Assembly: GCF_016864235.1 (NCBI RefSeq)
Contig: NZ_CP045732.1
Coordinates: 1,674,001 to 1,738,000, forward strand
Reading direction: 5' to 3'
Origin: Legionella sp. MW5194
GTDB lineage: Bacteria > Pseudomonadota > Gammaproteobacteria > Legionellales > Legionellaceae
DNA: 64,000 nt
Shown: piece after piece, positions 1 through 9,218 of the stretch
How positions within the stretch are numbered: position 1 is the stretch's first letter
Layout: every line of letters starts with the position of its first letter
Position numbers and translations under genes: made by a program
Notes under the pieces: generated by a model
Seen by the model: the letters and a program-made list of their open reading frames with translations, nothing else
Database searches by the model: none
What the model was told of the DNA's origin: nothing

Positions 1-1
1 G

Positions 2-163
2 GCTGAGGTCATTTGCGGCGGCCCTGTGGACGAGGGGACTCTGGTTGATGAAGCCTGGCTGCTGAACAGAGAAAGAGAGGCCTTTTTAACGCTCGCTGCC
101 ACACCCTTAACTCAGGCGAGGATTGCCCATCTGTTAGAAACCGGCAAACCATTACGCAATTAA
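2..163 (+). CDS. 3-hydroxyacyl-CoA dehydrogenase/enoyl-CoA hydratase, C-terminal end (partial)
   Basis: Only the last 53 codons are inside the window; the reading frame enters from the left edge and stops with TAA. The tail (REREAFLTLAATPLTQARIA, then HLLETGKPLRN) is the typical C-terminus of multifunctional FadB/FadN-like beta-oxidation proteins, which end in a crotonase domain with a TGKPLRN tail. The thiolase gene follows after 15 bases, so the pair probably forms a beta-oxidation operon. Which FadB-like subfamily this is cannot be told from the fragment. Confidence 0.75.
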   Translation, partial: AEVICGGPVDEGTLVDEAWLLNREREAFLTLAATPLTQARIAHLLETGKPLRN

Positions 164-178
164 ACAAGGAAATGCATC

Positions 179-1363
179 ATGACGAATGTTTACATTGTTG
201 ACGCAGTAAGAACCCCCGTCGGTAAAGCGCCCCGAGGTGTTTTCAAACACACGTTGCCAGACGATTTATTAGCCCATGTGATCCGTGCGGTTAAAACAAA
301 AAACGAAGGGCTGGATTGGCAAGCTGTGGGGGATGTGGTTATCGGTTGCGCCATGCCTGAAGCGGAACAGGGGATGAATGTTGCACGCATCGCCTCCCTG
401 CTGGCCGGTATGCCGCAATCGGTGCCGGCGATGACCATCAACCGATTTTGTTCTTCTGGAGTACAGAGTATCGCCACAGCAGCGGCTTCCATCCAACAGG
501 GAGCCATGGAGCTCGCCCTCGCCGGTGGGGTGGAAAGCATGTCCATGGTGCCGTTGGGAGGGAATAAATACACCGCCAATCCAGCGATTTTTACCAATGA
601 ACAGGTCGCTATTGCCTACGGCATGGGAATTACGGCTGAAAACGTGGCCAAGCGTTGGGAAATAACCCGTGAACAGCAGGACGAATTTGCGGCCGAAAGC
701 CACAAACGGGCCATTGCTGCCCAGGAACGCGGTGATTTTAATGCGGAAATCGTTCCGTTTGAAATCACGGAACGAAAAGTGGATTTAGCCTCTTCCAACG
801 TGCAGGAAAAGAAGCGTGTCATCCGCCAGGATGAGGGGCCGCGCGCTGACACCTCGTATGAGGCCATTGCCCGACTTAAACCGGTATTTGCAGCCAAAGG
901 CACAGTCACGGCTGGAAACAGTTCGCAAACCAGCGATGGGGCAGGAATTGCTTTGCTGGCCAGCGAAAAAGCAGTGCAGCAATTCAATTTAAAGCCTATT
1001 GGCCGTCTGATGAGCTATGCCGTGGCGGGTGTGGCGCCTGAAATCATGGGCATTGGTCCCATTAACGCCGTGCCTCTGGCGTTGCAAAAAGCAGGGATAA
1101 CGCTGGATCAACTCGATTGGATTGAGTTGAATGAAGCATTTGCCGCCCAGGCTTTGGCCGTTATTAAAACCCTGGAGTTGCCGCGGGAAAAGGTCAATCC
1201 CTTAGGCGGTGCGATTGCGTTAGGCCATCCGCTGGGGGCTACGGGCGCTATTCGTACGGCAACTCTGTTGCACGGTCTTCAGCGCACCAGGGGCAAATAC
1301 GGCATGGTCACCATGTGCATCGGTACTGGCATGGGTGCTGCCGCTATTTTTGAAGCATGTTAA
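179..1363 (+). CDS. fadA: Acetyl-CoA C-acyltransferase (3-ketoacyl-CoA thiolase)
   Basis: Catalyses the last, CoA-dependent thiolytic step of fatty acid beta-oxidation in the cytoplasm. The 394 residues are full length for the family. Visible motifs are the nucleophilic cysteine near residue 88 ([12 protein letters not shown]), NEAFAAQ, the [14 protein letters not shown] block holding the catalytic His, and the C-terminal CIGTGMGAA block with the second catalytic Cys. The ATG has an AAGGAA-like ribosome site 8 bases upstream. It directly follows the end of a FadB/FadN-like gene and is followed by a strong intrinsic terminator, so it is probably the last gene of the operon. Confidence 0.93.
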   Translation: MTNVYIVDAVRTPVGKAPRGVFKHTLPDDLLAHVIRAVKTKNEGLDWQAVGDVVIGCAMPEAEQGMNVARIASLLAGMPQSVPAMTINRFCSSGVQSIATAAASIQQGAMELALAGGVESMSMVPLGGNKYTANPAIFTNEQVAIAYGMGITAENVAKRWEITREQQDEFAAESHKRAIAAQERGDFNAEIVPFEITERKVDLASSNVQEKKRVIRQDEGPRADTSYEAIARLKPVFAAKGTVTAGNSSQTSDGAGIALLASEKAVQQFNLKPIGRLMSYAVAGVAPEIMGIGPINAVPLALQKAGITLDQLDWIELNEAFAAQALAVIKTLELPREKVNPLGGAIALGHPLGATGAIRTATLLHGLQRTRGKYGMVTMCIGTGMGAAAIFEAC

Positions 1364-1371
1364 TGCCCCTT

Positions 1372-1406
1372 GCACAGGCACTTGGCAAAAGTGCCTGTGC
1401 TTTCTT
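1372..1406 (+). terminator. Intrinsic terminator after the thiolase gene
   Basis: A perfect 12-bp inverted repeat (GCACAGGCACTT at 1372-1383 and its complement at 1389-1400) with a 5-base loop is followed by a T-rich stretch. It begins 8 bases after the thiolase stop codon. Confidence 0.85.
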
Positions 1407-1539
1407 TGTAAATTCGTTTATGCAAGTATTACCAACGTGTTAAACGGTTTCCCCACGTACCTCCTGTAATGGCCTTATTTGATTTACCACAGGCATAATC
1501 TACTCTTAATTATAGGAATCTGTTTTACTTGGAGATCGC

Positions 1540-2670
1540 ATGAGGAAAATCCTTCTTGCAGCCTTTCTCGCCGCCAACACCGCCTTTGCCGATGACATTA
1601 TTGGTTTTTCTGCTTACGAAAATGGTGATTACAGTACCGCTTATCCTCATTTGGTTCAATCAGCGGGAGAGGGAAATGATGAAGCCATGTATCTCCTCGG
1701 GCGCATGTATCAATATGGCTATGGTGTTAACCAGGATGATCAAAAAGCCGGTGAATGGTATCGAAAGGCAGCTGAAAAAAACAATGCACTGGCGCAATTA
1801 AGCCTGGGTTATCTGTATGATACCGGGCGGGGATTTAACCGGGATTACACCGAAGCCTTTAAATGGTATATGAAGGCTGCCGAGCAGGGAAATTCCATTG
1901 CTCAACGCAATATTGGCCTGATGTATGCGACTGGTGATGGTGTCAAGGCGGATGAAAGCAACGCGTTCATCTGGTTTAAAAAATCATCCGAGCAGGGCTA
2001 TTCCAAAGCGCAAGTGAACCTTGCTTACCAGTACCTCATGGGCCTTGGCACTAAAAAAGACGTGGAAAAAGCCATGTATTGGTATGACAAAGCCGCTCAG
2101 CAGGGCGATGCCAAAGGAGAGTATAGCCTGGGTTTGCTCTACACCGGTAAGTACGATGTGACGCCCAATCAGAATGCAGCGACTTACTGGTTTGCCAGAG
2201 CCGCCAACCAGGGGCACCGCAATGCGCAGGCTTACCTGGCATTTCAATATTTAAATGGGTTGGGTGTGGAAGCCAATCCGAAAAAAGCCGCTTACTGGTA
2301 TGAAGCGTCAGCGGAACAGGGTCATCCTCAGGCACAGGCTGAACTGGGCCAGTTACTGCTCACCGGGGTGGGTGTGGATAAAGATTATCAACAAGCCGCC
2401 TATTGGTTTGGCAAAGCTGCCAACCAGGGTAATTCGTTTGCGCAAGGGAAACTGGGGTACATGTATTTAGCCGGTCTGGGTGTTAATCAGGATGATGTCA
2501 AAGCCTATGCGTGGTTAAAATTGGCGGCCAATAACAAAAATGAACAGGCGGCTAAAGAATTGGCTCGACTTGAACCCAAATTAAGCGCAGAACAAAAGGC
2601 ATCGGCAGAAAAGATCTACGGTGAATTAAAAAGCAAAAAGCCCGTCTCTGAAGGGGAAGAGCCTGAATAA
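1540..2670 (+). CDS. Exported Sel1-repeat (SLR) protein
   Basis: A 376-residue protein with an N-terminal signal peptide (MRKILLAAFLAANTAFA) followed by eight consecutive 36-residue Sel1-like repeats, about residues 48-335, each with the A-Q/LGxxYxxGxGVxxDxxxAxxWYxKAAxQG pattern. A charged, Lys/Glu-rich tail ends the protein. SLR proteins form alpha-solenoids that bind partner proteins. In Legionella, exported members (LpnE, EnhC, LidL families) act in host-cell entry and vacuole trafficking, but this one cannot be assigned to any of those by eye. It stands alone between a terminator and a convergent gene. Start chosen for the signal peptide and the TTGGAG site upstream. Confidence 0.88.
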   Translation: MRKILLAAFLAANTAFADDIIGFSAYENGDYSTAYPHLVQSAGEGNDEAMYLLGRMYQYGYGVNQDDQKAGEWYRKAAEKNNALAQLSLGYLYDTGRGFNRDYTEAFKWYMKAAEQGNSIAQRNIGLMYATGDGVKADESNAFIWFKKSSEQGYSKAQVNLAYQYLMGLGTKKDVEKAMYWYDKAAQQGDAKGEYSLGLLYTGKYDVTPNQNAATYWFARAANQGHRNAQAYLAFQYLNGLGVEANPKKAAYWYEASAEQGHPQAQAELGQLLLTGVGVDKDYQQAAYWFGKAANQGNSFAQGKLGYMYLAGLGVNQDDVKAYAWLKLAANNKNEQAAKELARLEPKLSAEQKASAEKIYGELKSKKPVSEGEEPE

Positions 2671-2682
2671 TCACAGGCTCTT
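2657..2682. terminator. Stem-loop at the convergent 3' ends
   Basis: A perfect 9-bp stem (AAGAGCCTG / CAGGCTCTT) with an 8-base loop spans the stop codon of the Sel1-repeat gene. No long T-run follows, so termination strength is uncertain. It lies between two converging genes. Confidence 0.4.
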
Positions 2683-2688
2683 GATTCA

Positions 2689-4014
2689 TTATTCCATGGA
2701 ATTAATAGGGGCCGTTGCGGTTACGGTTGTCGAAATCACCGGGGCAGGTTGAAAAAAAGTGAGCGAGGACGGTTGCATGACCTTGACCAGAGCAAACAGT
2801 TCTTCTTTAAATGAAACTGGCATTTGACTAACCAAAGGAAGCCAGCGTCTGTCAGTCAGGGAAATTAACTTCTGGGCCTCCAGGCCATCGCGGACTGCCT
2901 GATAAACCAGGTTCTCCAGGTAGCAAACACCCAATGCGTCGTAGCCTTCTTTCTTGCCCAATTCCTCAATGAGGGATTGGCAGCACTGGAGCATTTTAGC
3001 TATGTCTTTTCGTTTGACCGGATCAGTGATTCTGGCAACGACTAAATCGCGGGCGTCGCTAATCCTCATAAAACTGTACTCAAGGCCCAACTCATTTTTG
3101 TAGGTTTGGCCCTGCTCGTCGAAATAAGACGCTCTTTTTTCCCCGCGAACATAAAAGCCGGCGGCCTGGCATAATTTGGCAACGGCAGGCGACTCGGTGA
3201 ATAATTCCAGCTTTTTGACCCGTCCTTCCTGAAGGAGTGCGGCAAGAATGGAGCGTAAAGCCGCGGCCGCAGCGGCTTCATCGTTCGCTGTGGGTAACTG
3301 AATGCTTAAAAAGCCAATGTGCCGAATGACAGAGTCATCCGGATCAAAATCGACTGTCAAAACAGGCGCATCGTTGATACAGGCAGTGAATTGATTCTGG
3401 TCTCGCTTAATACTCACCGGGCACAAGTCCTGGTCCTGCAAAAGCGGGAGCTGTTCGTCAAATTGCAAGCTGGGTATTCCTGGAGCCTGCTTCGCCAGAT
3501 TTTCATCGATGAGTTGATAAACATAGCGCTCGATTAAGTAGAAATGCCCGCCATTACTCTCGCGTGCGAGCCAGTCCGGAAAAATCGCTTCCTGAGAAAA
3601 GGTCTTATCCGCCAGATGAAAGGCATTGAAATTGCCGCCGCTTTGAGTTAACTGAATGCGTTTAATACCGCCTTTTTCCCTGACGATGTTTAAGAATTCA
3701 GCATATAAATGTTTGGCGTACCCTTTACCCTGTGAGTCTTTATCAACCCCCATGGAGCAATATTCAGCTGTATGGCGATAAGGACCCTGGCCAAATTTAA
3801 TGCGTCGTACGGCCATTACTTTTTCTTTGCCCTCGACGGCGTCCACCAGAACATAAATGTCGCTGGCTTGCGACATCCGTTGGTAATGGGCCTTAAATTC
3901 TTCCTTACCCTGTTTAGTAAACGACATCCATTGAATAACATGATCTTGCATCCAGATGGACCAAATGGCATCGTAATCGTTAGGGGTGGCTTTGCGAATA
4001 AATGGGTAGGTCAT
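2689..4014 (-). CDS. GNAT-family N-acetyltransferase-like protein, multi-domain
   Basis: The 441-residue product starts with a recognisable GNAT domain (about residues 1-165: IRKATPNDYDAIWSIWMQDH at the N-terminus, and a GVDKDSQGKGYAKHLYAEFL acetyl-CoA-binding loop with the Q-G-K-G-Y signature). A second region (about 215-320) again has GNAT-like beta strands and a helix ending KLCQAAGFYVRGEK, but I see no intact acetyl-CoA loop there. The last 120 residues look helical and are not recognised. Substrate unknown. It lies downstream of the APC transporter on the same strand, separated by a terminator-like hairpin. Confidence 0.6.
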   Translation of the reverse strand: MTYPFIRKATPNDYDAIWSIWMQDHVIQWMSFTKQGKEEFKAHYQRMSQASDIYVLVDAVEGKEKVMAVRRIKFGQGPYRHTAEYCSMGVDKDSQGKGYAKHLYAEFLNIVREKGGIKRIQLTQSGGNFNAFHLADKTFSQEAIFPDWLARESNGGHFYLIERYVYQLIDENLAKQAPGIPSLQFDEQLPLLQDQDLCPVSIKRDQNQFTACINDAPVLTVDFDPDDSVIRHIGFLSIQLPTANDEAAAAAALRSILAALLQEGRVKKLELFTESPAVAKLCQAAGFYVRGEKRASYFDEQGQTYKNELGLEYSFMRISDARDLVVARITDPVKRKDIAKMLQCCQSLIEELGKKEGYDALGVCYLENLVYQAVRDGLEAQKLISLTDRRWLPLVSQMPVSFKEELFALVKVMQPSSLTFFQPAPVISTTVTATAPINSME

Positions 4015-4055
4015 GTTCTTACTGAGAGCTAATCAACAACAGTCACCAGTTTACA

Positions 4056-4097
4056 CGAAAACAACCAACTGATCAATATTAGATCATATTGGTTGTT
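4056..4097 (-). terminator. Intrinsic terminator overlapping the end of the APC transporter gene
   Basis: Arms AACAACCAA (4060-4068) and TTGGTTGTT (4089-4097) pair perfectly, with an inner TGATC/GATCA pair. On the minus strand the stem is followed by TTTT. The upstream arm forms the last codons of the transporter gene. Confidence 0.6.
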
Positions 4098-5409
4098 TAT
4101 TAGTATACTTGCTGCGGTGTATGGCCATTAAAGCATAGAAAGGTGTCAGGCAGAACAATAATCCAATACCATAAAAAATAACGTCCTGTCCTGAACCTAA
4201 AAGAGCAAACAGAACATAAATACAGGCCAGTATGCTGATAACCATCCAATTGACGGTACGATGGCGATGAGCGGGGGATTTAAATTGTCTAAACGCGATC
4301 ATGGCGGCCACGGTCGTATAAAGATAAGGAACTAAAATACATAAATTCGATAAGGTCACCAGCAGCGTGAACTGGGCTGTCAGCAAGCTTGAGTAATTCA
4401 TTCCCAATAACACTGTCATGATTAAAGCAGAAAGACATATGGCCCAATGGGGGGTGTTAAATCGCGATAATCGCGTTAAAAACAAAGGCAGCAGGCCATC
4501 TCTGGCGGTGGCCATAGCCGCCTGACTGGTGATAAAGAGAAAGCCAATGACTGTGCAAAGGCAGGCAATAATGGCTGCCATGGCAAAAATCGAGTCGGTC
4601 AGATCGCCAAAAATGAGACGTCCTGCTGCAGCAAAAGGAGCCGGGTTATTGGCCAGGGATGCGGGTGAAAACATGCCCATGAGTGCGACTGTGCTCAATA
4701 AATAAATCAATGCCGTGATCGCGGTGCCAAGTACTGTGGCCCGATAAATGGTTACTTCCGGATTCTTTACATTCTCTGCAGGGATCGTGGCGGATTCCAG
4801 GCCGCCGAATGCAAAAAAAGTTAACATGGCCGCGTTGGCCAAGGCGGCCAGATTGGATTGTCCTGACACATTAAAGAAAGCGAGATTTTCGACCTTAATA
4901 TGGAATAGCCCGACCAGCGAGACAAGGAGAATAGGAATCAATTTAATGATGGTGGTCACCATCTGTACGATTTTAACTTCCTTAACTCCAATAATGTTAA
5001 TGAGGGCAACCAGCCAGATAATGGCGGTGCCAACCAGGAAGGCCAGCGAATGATTGGTGGTCAGATCAGGCCAGAAAACGGTCAGATAAGCCAGCAAGGC
5101 CACCACGGTGGCGGCATCGCCAATAATATTGCCGAGCAGATACGCCACACTGACCTGATACCCGGCAAAATCGCCCAGTTCATGACGGCAGTAAGCATAA
5201 AGCCCACCGACCAGCGGCAGGCGTTGACTGAGTTTACCGAAAATAAGGGCCAGCAAAATGGAACCCAGCGCCGTGATAACCCAACCGAAAAGACCGATGC
5301 TGCCGATGGCCGCCATGGCAGCGGGCAACAGAAAAATACCGGATCCCACCATGTTACCAATTACAAGAGAAGTGCTGGCAGGTAATCCCAGGATTCGCTT
5401 TTGTTCCAT
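4084..5409 (-). CDS. APC-superfamily amino acid permease/antiporter
   Basis: A 441-residue inner-membrane protein with about 12 hydrophobic segments. The first helix carries IGNMVGSGIFLLPAAMAAIG, the unwound GSGIF/V substrate-binding segment of the APA (AdiC/PotE/CadB) subfamily, and the sixth helix carries the FAFGGLESATIPAENVKNPE block that binds the amino acid in this family. This suggests exchange or uptake of an amino acid or polyamine; the exact substrate (arginine/agmatine or another) is not decided by the sequence. No decarboxylase gene is adjacent. Confidence 0.85.
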   Translation of the reverse strand: MEQKRILGLPASTSLVIGNMVGSGIFLLPAAMAAIGSIGLFGWVITALGSILLALIFGKLSQRLPLVGGLYAYCRHELGDFAGYQVSVAYLLGNIIGDAATVVALLAYLTVFWPDLTTNHSLAFLVGTAIIWLVALINIIGVKEVKIVQMVTTIIKLIPILLVSLVGLFHIKVENLAFFNVSGQSNLAALANAAMLTFFAFGGLESATIPAENVKNPEVTIYRATVLGTAITALIYLLSTVALMGMFSPASLANNPAPFAAAGRLIFGDLTDSIFAMAAIIACLCTVIGFLFITSQAAMATARDGLLPLFLTRLSRFNTPHWAICLSALIMTVLLGMNYSSLLTAQFTLLVTLSNLCILVPYLYTTVAAMIAFRQFKSPAHRHRTVNWMVISILACIYVLFALLGSGQDVIFYGIGLLFCLTPFYALMAIHRSKYTNKQPI

Positions 5410-5617
5410 ACTTACTCAATAGAAGTTAATGGTTAATTTAACCATGGTTTGACTGACGATTAAAGGTATCATCCTGTCTATCCGTTTTTGCCGCTATTAC
5501 TGCCACGACCCGGGTTTATAAAGGATTTGATACAGAGAAATGGAATCTTGTTCTTCATTTATCCATGGCATTCGCATTAGAATGGATGGGTCTCTTTTAC
5601 CAGCAGAGGGTAAGTCA

Positions 5618-6349
5618 ATGAAATCATGGATGGTGCTTTTTTGCAGTGTGATGTTGAATCATGGGATTTGGGCTGAGGGGACTATCCCACCGGGAAACAG
5701 TCTGAAAGAGGCGACCTACATTCGCCTTGAGAGCCGGGGGGACCAGGAAAAAAATCTGACGCTGCTGCTTAAAGCTGGCGCCGAGCACGTGAAAAGTACC
5801 GAACCCGATACTGAAATCTGGTTTGCCCTGACGCGTGAAGGAAATCAATTCGCGCTGTTTAACGCATTCACTGACACGGCAGGACGGGCCGCTCATTTGA
5901 ATGGACAGGTCATTACCGCACTCAAGCAGAACTCCGATCGACTGATTGAAGGCGGCTGGGAAAACGGCGTGATTAAGAACATTCAGAACTCAACCATTCT
6001 GGTCAGCAACAATGACCAGAGGGATCGACTGGATCAAGCGCGGTTGGCCAGTTACCTGACGTTCAAAGCCATCCCGGGCAAGGAGAAAGAATTAGACACT
6101 CTGCTGCAGAAAGTGGTGGCCTTGGTTAACCGCGTCGAACCCAATACTCTTTTCTGGGTTGCTTTAAAAAATGAAGATGACAGCTATGCTTTGTTTGCAG
6201 TTTTTTCTGACATGGATGCCCTAAATGCCCATTTTTCCGGGGTTGCGGTGACGACCATTCAGCAGAATGCGGCCCAGCTCATCCAGGACGGCTGGACTAA
6301 TGGCGTTATGAAAACCATTAAAAACTATGATGTGATCGCCAGCCGTTAG
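5618..6349 (+). CDS. Exported protein with two tandem ABM-like domains
   Basis: About 243 residues from the ATG at 5618, preceded by AGAGGGTAA at good spacing. The longer frame from 5540 would add 26 residues ahead of an obvious signal peptide (MKSWMVLFCSVMLNHGIWA). The mature part is an internal duplication of about 105 residues. Each half contains a matching EPxTxxWxAL strand (EPDTEIWFAL and EPNTLFWVAL), an F-D/A-x-F-S/T-D turn, and a closing GGWENGVIKNI / DGWTNGVMKTI segment. The pattern resembles antibiotic-biosynthesis-monooxygenase (ABM) dimeric alpha-beta barrel proteins, here fused head to tail. Function unknown. Confidence 0.6.
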   Translation: MKSWMVLFCSVMLNHGIWAEGTIPPGNSLKEATYIRLESRGDQEKNLTLLLKAGAEHVKSTEPDTEIWFALTREGNQFALFNAFTDTAGRAAHLNGQVITALKQNSDRLIEGGWENGVIKNIQNSTILVSNNDQRDRLDQARLASYLTFKAIPGKEKELDTLLQKVVALVNRVEPNTLFWVALKNEDDSYALFAVFSDMDALNAHFSGVAVTTIQQNAAQLIQDGWTNGVMKTIKNYDVIASR

Positions 6350-6383
6350 GAGGAGAGGTGTTGCTGAAGCATATCAAGTAACC

Positions 6384-7322
6384 CTATAACGTGTTCAGAC
6401 TCTCTTTAATTAACGACACGGTTATTTTCCCCTGATTGTTTCTGCTGCGCTTTAAAATCGTGTAATTGATAAGACTTAAATCCTCATGGGTTACCCGGGC
6501 AATACTCATGAAGTACTGGCTTTCCAGCGTGACATGTTCACTGCGTACGCCGAGTTTTTGCAGCAAAGGGCCTATTTTATTCATGTTTTTTATGCCCGTT
6601 TCGCCGCGCGCGTCCATCAATTGTTGAACCTGTGCGTTATTAAGCCCATTACCCAACCCTTTAAGCAGCAATTGCGGAGCGGTATTAAGATTAATCGGCA
6701 CAGGTTCAGGCAAGGCCGAGATGAAATCAGCCAACCCCTGGTACAGGTTGGCGCTTACCCCGCGTACCAGACGAAATTCACTGGGACTTTCAAAGGGTTG
6801 ATAACCCGGAAGGTAAGCTGGTTTTTGCCGGGCGTAATAAGCGAGGTATTCATCGTTACCGCGCCCAGGTTTGTAATCCGTTATCCATTGCATGGTCGCA
6901 TCCAGCAACTGTTTTCGCTGCCCGGCGCTCAGTTTTAAATCGGGCTTTTCCAGCAGTTTTAAAAACAGGAGAGAATAATTTTTACTGCTTAAATTGTTCA
7001 GATTAAAACGGCTTTGCAAATCATAAAGCTCGCCGGTGACGGTAAAGGGCGGGTAAATCCCTTTTTGTTTGACAGGAAAAGCACGTAACGTGCCGTCAGC
7101 GGTGTTTCGCGTAAAGGTGTTTTTACTATCCCGAAGTTCGCTCATGGCCCAGAACGTCACAGATTGAGAGGCGAGATAAAGCTGATCGGAGAGCAACGTT
7201 AATCGTGTACGGTAAATATCCAGTTGCAGGCGAGTACTCATGGCAGTTGCCGCAATGGCGACCAGGGTCATAATAAAAAGAGCCGAAATCAGGGCGCTGC
7301 CGGCTTGCTTAGGTCTCAGCAT
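6384..7322 (-). CDS. gspK: Type II secretion minor pseudopilin GspK (LspK)
   Basis: The 312-residue product starts with a short basic leader, a prepilin-like G/S cleavage site (KQAGSALISALF) and a hydrophobic helix lacking Glu5, as is normal for GspK. The large periplasmic domain has family features such as LNNL, QLLDATMQWITDY, YLAYYARQKPAYLPGYQPFE and PINLNTAPQLLLKGL. GspK caps the pseudopilus together with GspI and GspJ. It is the last gene of gspFGHIJK and overlaps gspJ by 14 bases. Confidence 0.9.
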   Translation of the reverse strand: MLRPKQAGSALISALFIMTLVAIAATAMSTRLQLDIYRTRLTLLSDQLYLASQSVTFWAMSELRDSKNTFTRNTADGTLRAFPVKQKGIYPPFTVTGELYDLQSRFNLNNLSSKNYSLLFLKLLEKPDLKLSAGQRKQLLDATMQWITDYKPGRGNDEYLAYYARQKPAYLPGYQPFESPSEFRLVRGVSANLYQGLADFISALPEPVPINLNTAPQLLLKGLGNGLNNAQVQQLMDARGETGIKNMNKIGPLLQKLGVRSEHVTLESQYFMSIARVTHEDLSLINYTILKRSRNNQGKITVSLIKESLNTL

Positions 7323-7926
7323 AAAGCCCCTCGGGTAAAATGAACAAAAAACTTGCCTTCCCCCAGTCGGATAAGGTCAGGGTCAATTGCACGGCCTTCG
7401 GCAGTGAGGACGACTTGCGACCGGCGGGCATGGCATTCGCCCGCCATTCGGGTAAAACCTGGAGCTGATCATTCAGATAGGCCAATTGACATCCCACCAC
7501 CTGTTGTAATAACACTTTGTCATCATACTCTTTCCGTTTCAGGGTATCCAGAACCGGCCAGCTGCGGCGAATCAATTGCTGTTTGTCGCAAAGCAGGGCA
7601 ATGCGTTTAAGGGTGCTGCGTTTATCGCTGCTGTTCGGGTTGGTTAATCCCCCTCGTGTTAACTCCATGTAATTATTACGCCCAATGAAGGCGGGAAGCA
7701 GACGCACCTCATTGTCGCGTACAGCGCGGTTGGCAACCTGTTGAATATCCCGTTCAATTAAGGTCAAGGCCAGCTGCAGGGTCATCAGGCGTTCGGCCTG
7801 AACCGTGACACGCGAGCGGGTATTGAAGGCATAATACATGGCTGAGGACGTGATGGTAGCAAGAATAGCGAATACCGTCAGCGCGATGAGAATTTCAAGC
7901 AGAGTGAAGGCCGCGTTTTTTCTCAT
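7309..7926 (-). CDS. gspJ: Type II secretion minor pseudopilin GspJ (LspJ)
   Basis: A 205-residue pseudopilin with the N-terminus MRKNAAFTLLEILIALTVFA: cleavage is expected before Phe7, with Glu at mature position 5. The residue before the cleavage site is Ala rather than the usual Gly. The rest matches GspJ (LIERDIQQVANRAVRD, LTRGG, LTLSDWGKA). It forms the pseudopilus tip with GspI/GspK. It overlaps gspI by 4 bases (ATGA) and gspK by 14, so translation is coupled. Confidence 0.9.
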   Translation of the reverse strand: MRKNAAFTLLEILIALTVFAILATITSSAMYYAFNTRSRVTVQAERLMTLQLALTLIERDIQQVANRAVRDNEVRLLPAFIGRNNYMELTRGGLTNPNSSDKRSTLKRIALLCDKQQLIRRSWPVLDTLKRKEYDDKVLLQQVVGCQLAYLNDQLQVLPEWRANAMPAGRKSSSLPKAVQLTLTLSDWGKASFLFILPEGLYAET

Positions 7927-8300
7927 GGCTGGTACTTAAATGCGAGCAGGGGATCGGCAAACGGTCCCGCCTGGTTTTTACTGACGCTGACGGTTATTTG
8001 CTGTACGGCTTTACCGAGGGCAGTCGGAGAAAGTTTAACCCGCCAATACCAGCGCTGCCCAAGAAGGCTTGTGACCTGTGTTATTTCCTGGTTGGACGGT
8101 ACCGTTAAAAGTCCCAGTTGCACCATGGCAATGCCTTGCATGGCAATCCAGTGGCTTATGGTTTTTTCTTTGATGAGCTGCGTATTGGCAACATCCTGAG
8201 AGGTCGCTTTAAGCAGTGCCGTCAGGGCAATGGCGACAACCGCGAGCGCCAGCAGCACTTCGACTAACGTAAATCCCTTGTTAAGCGTTTTGTTCATCAT
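7923..8300 (-). CDS. gspI: Type II secretion minor pseudopilin GspI (LspI)
   Basis: 125 residues with a type IV prepilin-like leader (NKGFTLVEVLLALAVVAIAL), Gly before Phe at the cleavage site and Glu at mature position 5. The rest fits GspI (WIAMQG, WYWRVKLSPT). It nucleates the pseudopilus tip complex. It overlaps both neighbours by 4 bases. Confidence 0.9.
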   Translation of the reverse strand: MMNKTLNKGFTLVEVLLALAVVAIALTALLKATSQDVANTQLIKEKTISHWIAMQGIAMVQLGLLTVPSNQEITQVTSLLGQRWYWRVKLSPTALGKAVQQITVSVSKNQAGPFADPLLAFKYQP

Positions 8301-8779
8301 GAGTCGCTGTTTGTCAATTGAAGTTCGCCATTGTGTTCACCGGACAGTACCACCAGTCTTGGTGTTTCAGCCGTACCAAACACGAGTTCGAAAGGTGACA
8401 TGTCGCCTGACGGGTTAATGACAATGTCAGGGCGATTATCGCGATTGCGTATGGCCGCTTTTAGACTCACAACCACATGCCTGGGAAAGGCCTGCCAGTG
8501 GAACAGGCTGTTTTTGGGCATCGGCTGCCAGCGAAGACCCTGTTCAAAACGAAACGTCTCATAGCCGTTGCGGTTGATATTAATGCCTAAGGTGTTTACT
8601 TCAAGAATAGCCCGATGCTGAACAAGTTTCACGTAGGAGGCGAAATGCTCGGCGCTGACGACCGCCTTGCGGCCCGCGCCAAAATCGCCAAAAGCAAGCA
8701 GTGTTACGCTTAAGATAATGCCGGTAATGACAATCACAACCAGAATTTCAATGAGCGTAAATCCGCGTTTATTGCGCAT
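8297..8779 (-). CDS. gspH: Type II secretion minor pseudopilin GspH (LspH)
   Basis: 160 residues with the leader MRNKRGFTLIEILVVIVITG and the canonical G/F cleavage site and Glu5. The C-terminal half contains the GspH/FimT-like sequence (IVINPSGDMSPFELVFG). It links the pseudopilus tip to the GspG shaft. It overlaps gspG by 11 bases and gspI by 4. Confidence 0.9.
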   Translation of the reverse strand: MRNKRGFTLIEILVVIVITGIILSVTLLAFGDFGAGRKAVVSAEHFASYVKLVQHRAILEVNTLGININRNGYETFRFEQGLRWQPMPKNSLFHWQAFPRHVVVSLKAAIRNRDNRPDIVINPSGDMSPFELVFGTAETPRLVVLSGEHNGELQLTNSDS

Positions 8780-9188
8780 CCCAGTTACCTATTTCCGCAT
8801 TGATGCCGGTTCCTCCCGGTTGGCCTTCAGCGCCCAGAGTGAAGACATCCACATCCCCGTGTTCACCGGGATTTAAATAAAGGTATTCGCGACCCCAGGG
8901 ATCCTTGGGTACGGATTTTAAATATTGTTTCCAATCGCGGGGTGCCGGGTTACTGGTGGGCTTTTCAACCAGCGCCTGCAAGCCTTGATCAGTGGTTGGG
9001 TATACGCCATTATCCAGTTTGTAGAGATCCAGCGCATTTTGTATGGCCAACACATCCTGTTTTGCTTTTACCACCCGTGCTTCATCGGGTCGGCTAATAA
9101 TTTTAGGGACGATAATGGACGCAAGGATACCCAGGATGACGACAACTACCATTATTTCTATCAGAGAAAAACCCTTCTGATTACGCAT
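8769..9188 (-). CDS. gspG: Type II secretion major pseudopilin GspG (LspG)
   Basis: 139 residues: prepilin leader MRNQKG/FSLIEIMVVVVILG followed by the strongly conserved GspG body (LDNGVYPTTDQGLQALVEKP, DPWGREYLYLNPGEHGDVDV, FTLGAEGQPGG). It forms the pseudopilus shaft that pushes folded exoproteins through the GspD secretin. A strong GAGGAG ribosome site precedes the ATG, fitting high expression. Confidence 0.96.
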   Translation of the reverse strand: MRNQKGFSLIEIMVVVVILGILASIIVPKIISRPDEARVVKAKQDVLAIQNALDLYKLDNGVYPTTDQGLQALVEKPTSNPAPRDWKQYLKSVPKDPWGREYLYLNPGEHGDVDVFTLGAEGQPGGTGINAEIGNWDAQ

Positions 9189-9218
9189 TAATCAACTCCT
9201 CAAGCCAAAAGAAAAAAA

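Noticed and set aside
190-703. Long minus-strand frames opposite the thiolase gene
   Set aside because: Shadows of a full-length conserved coding sequence; no ribosome site.
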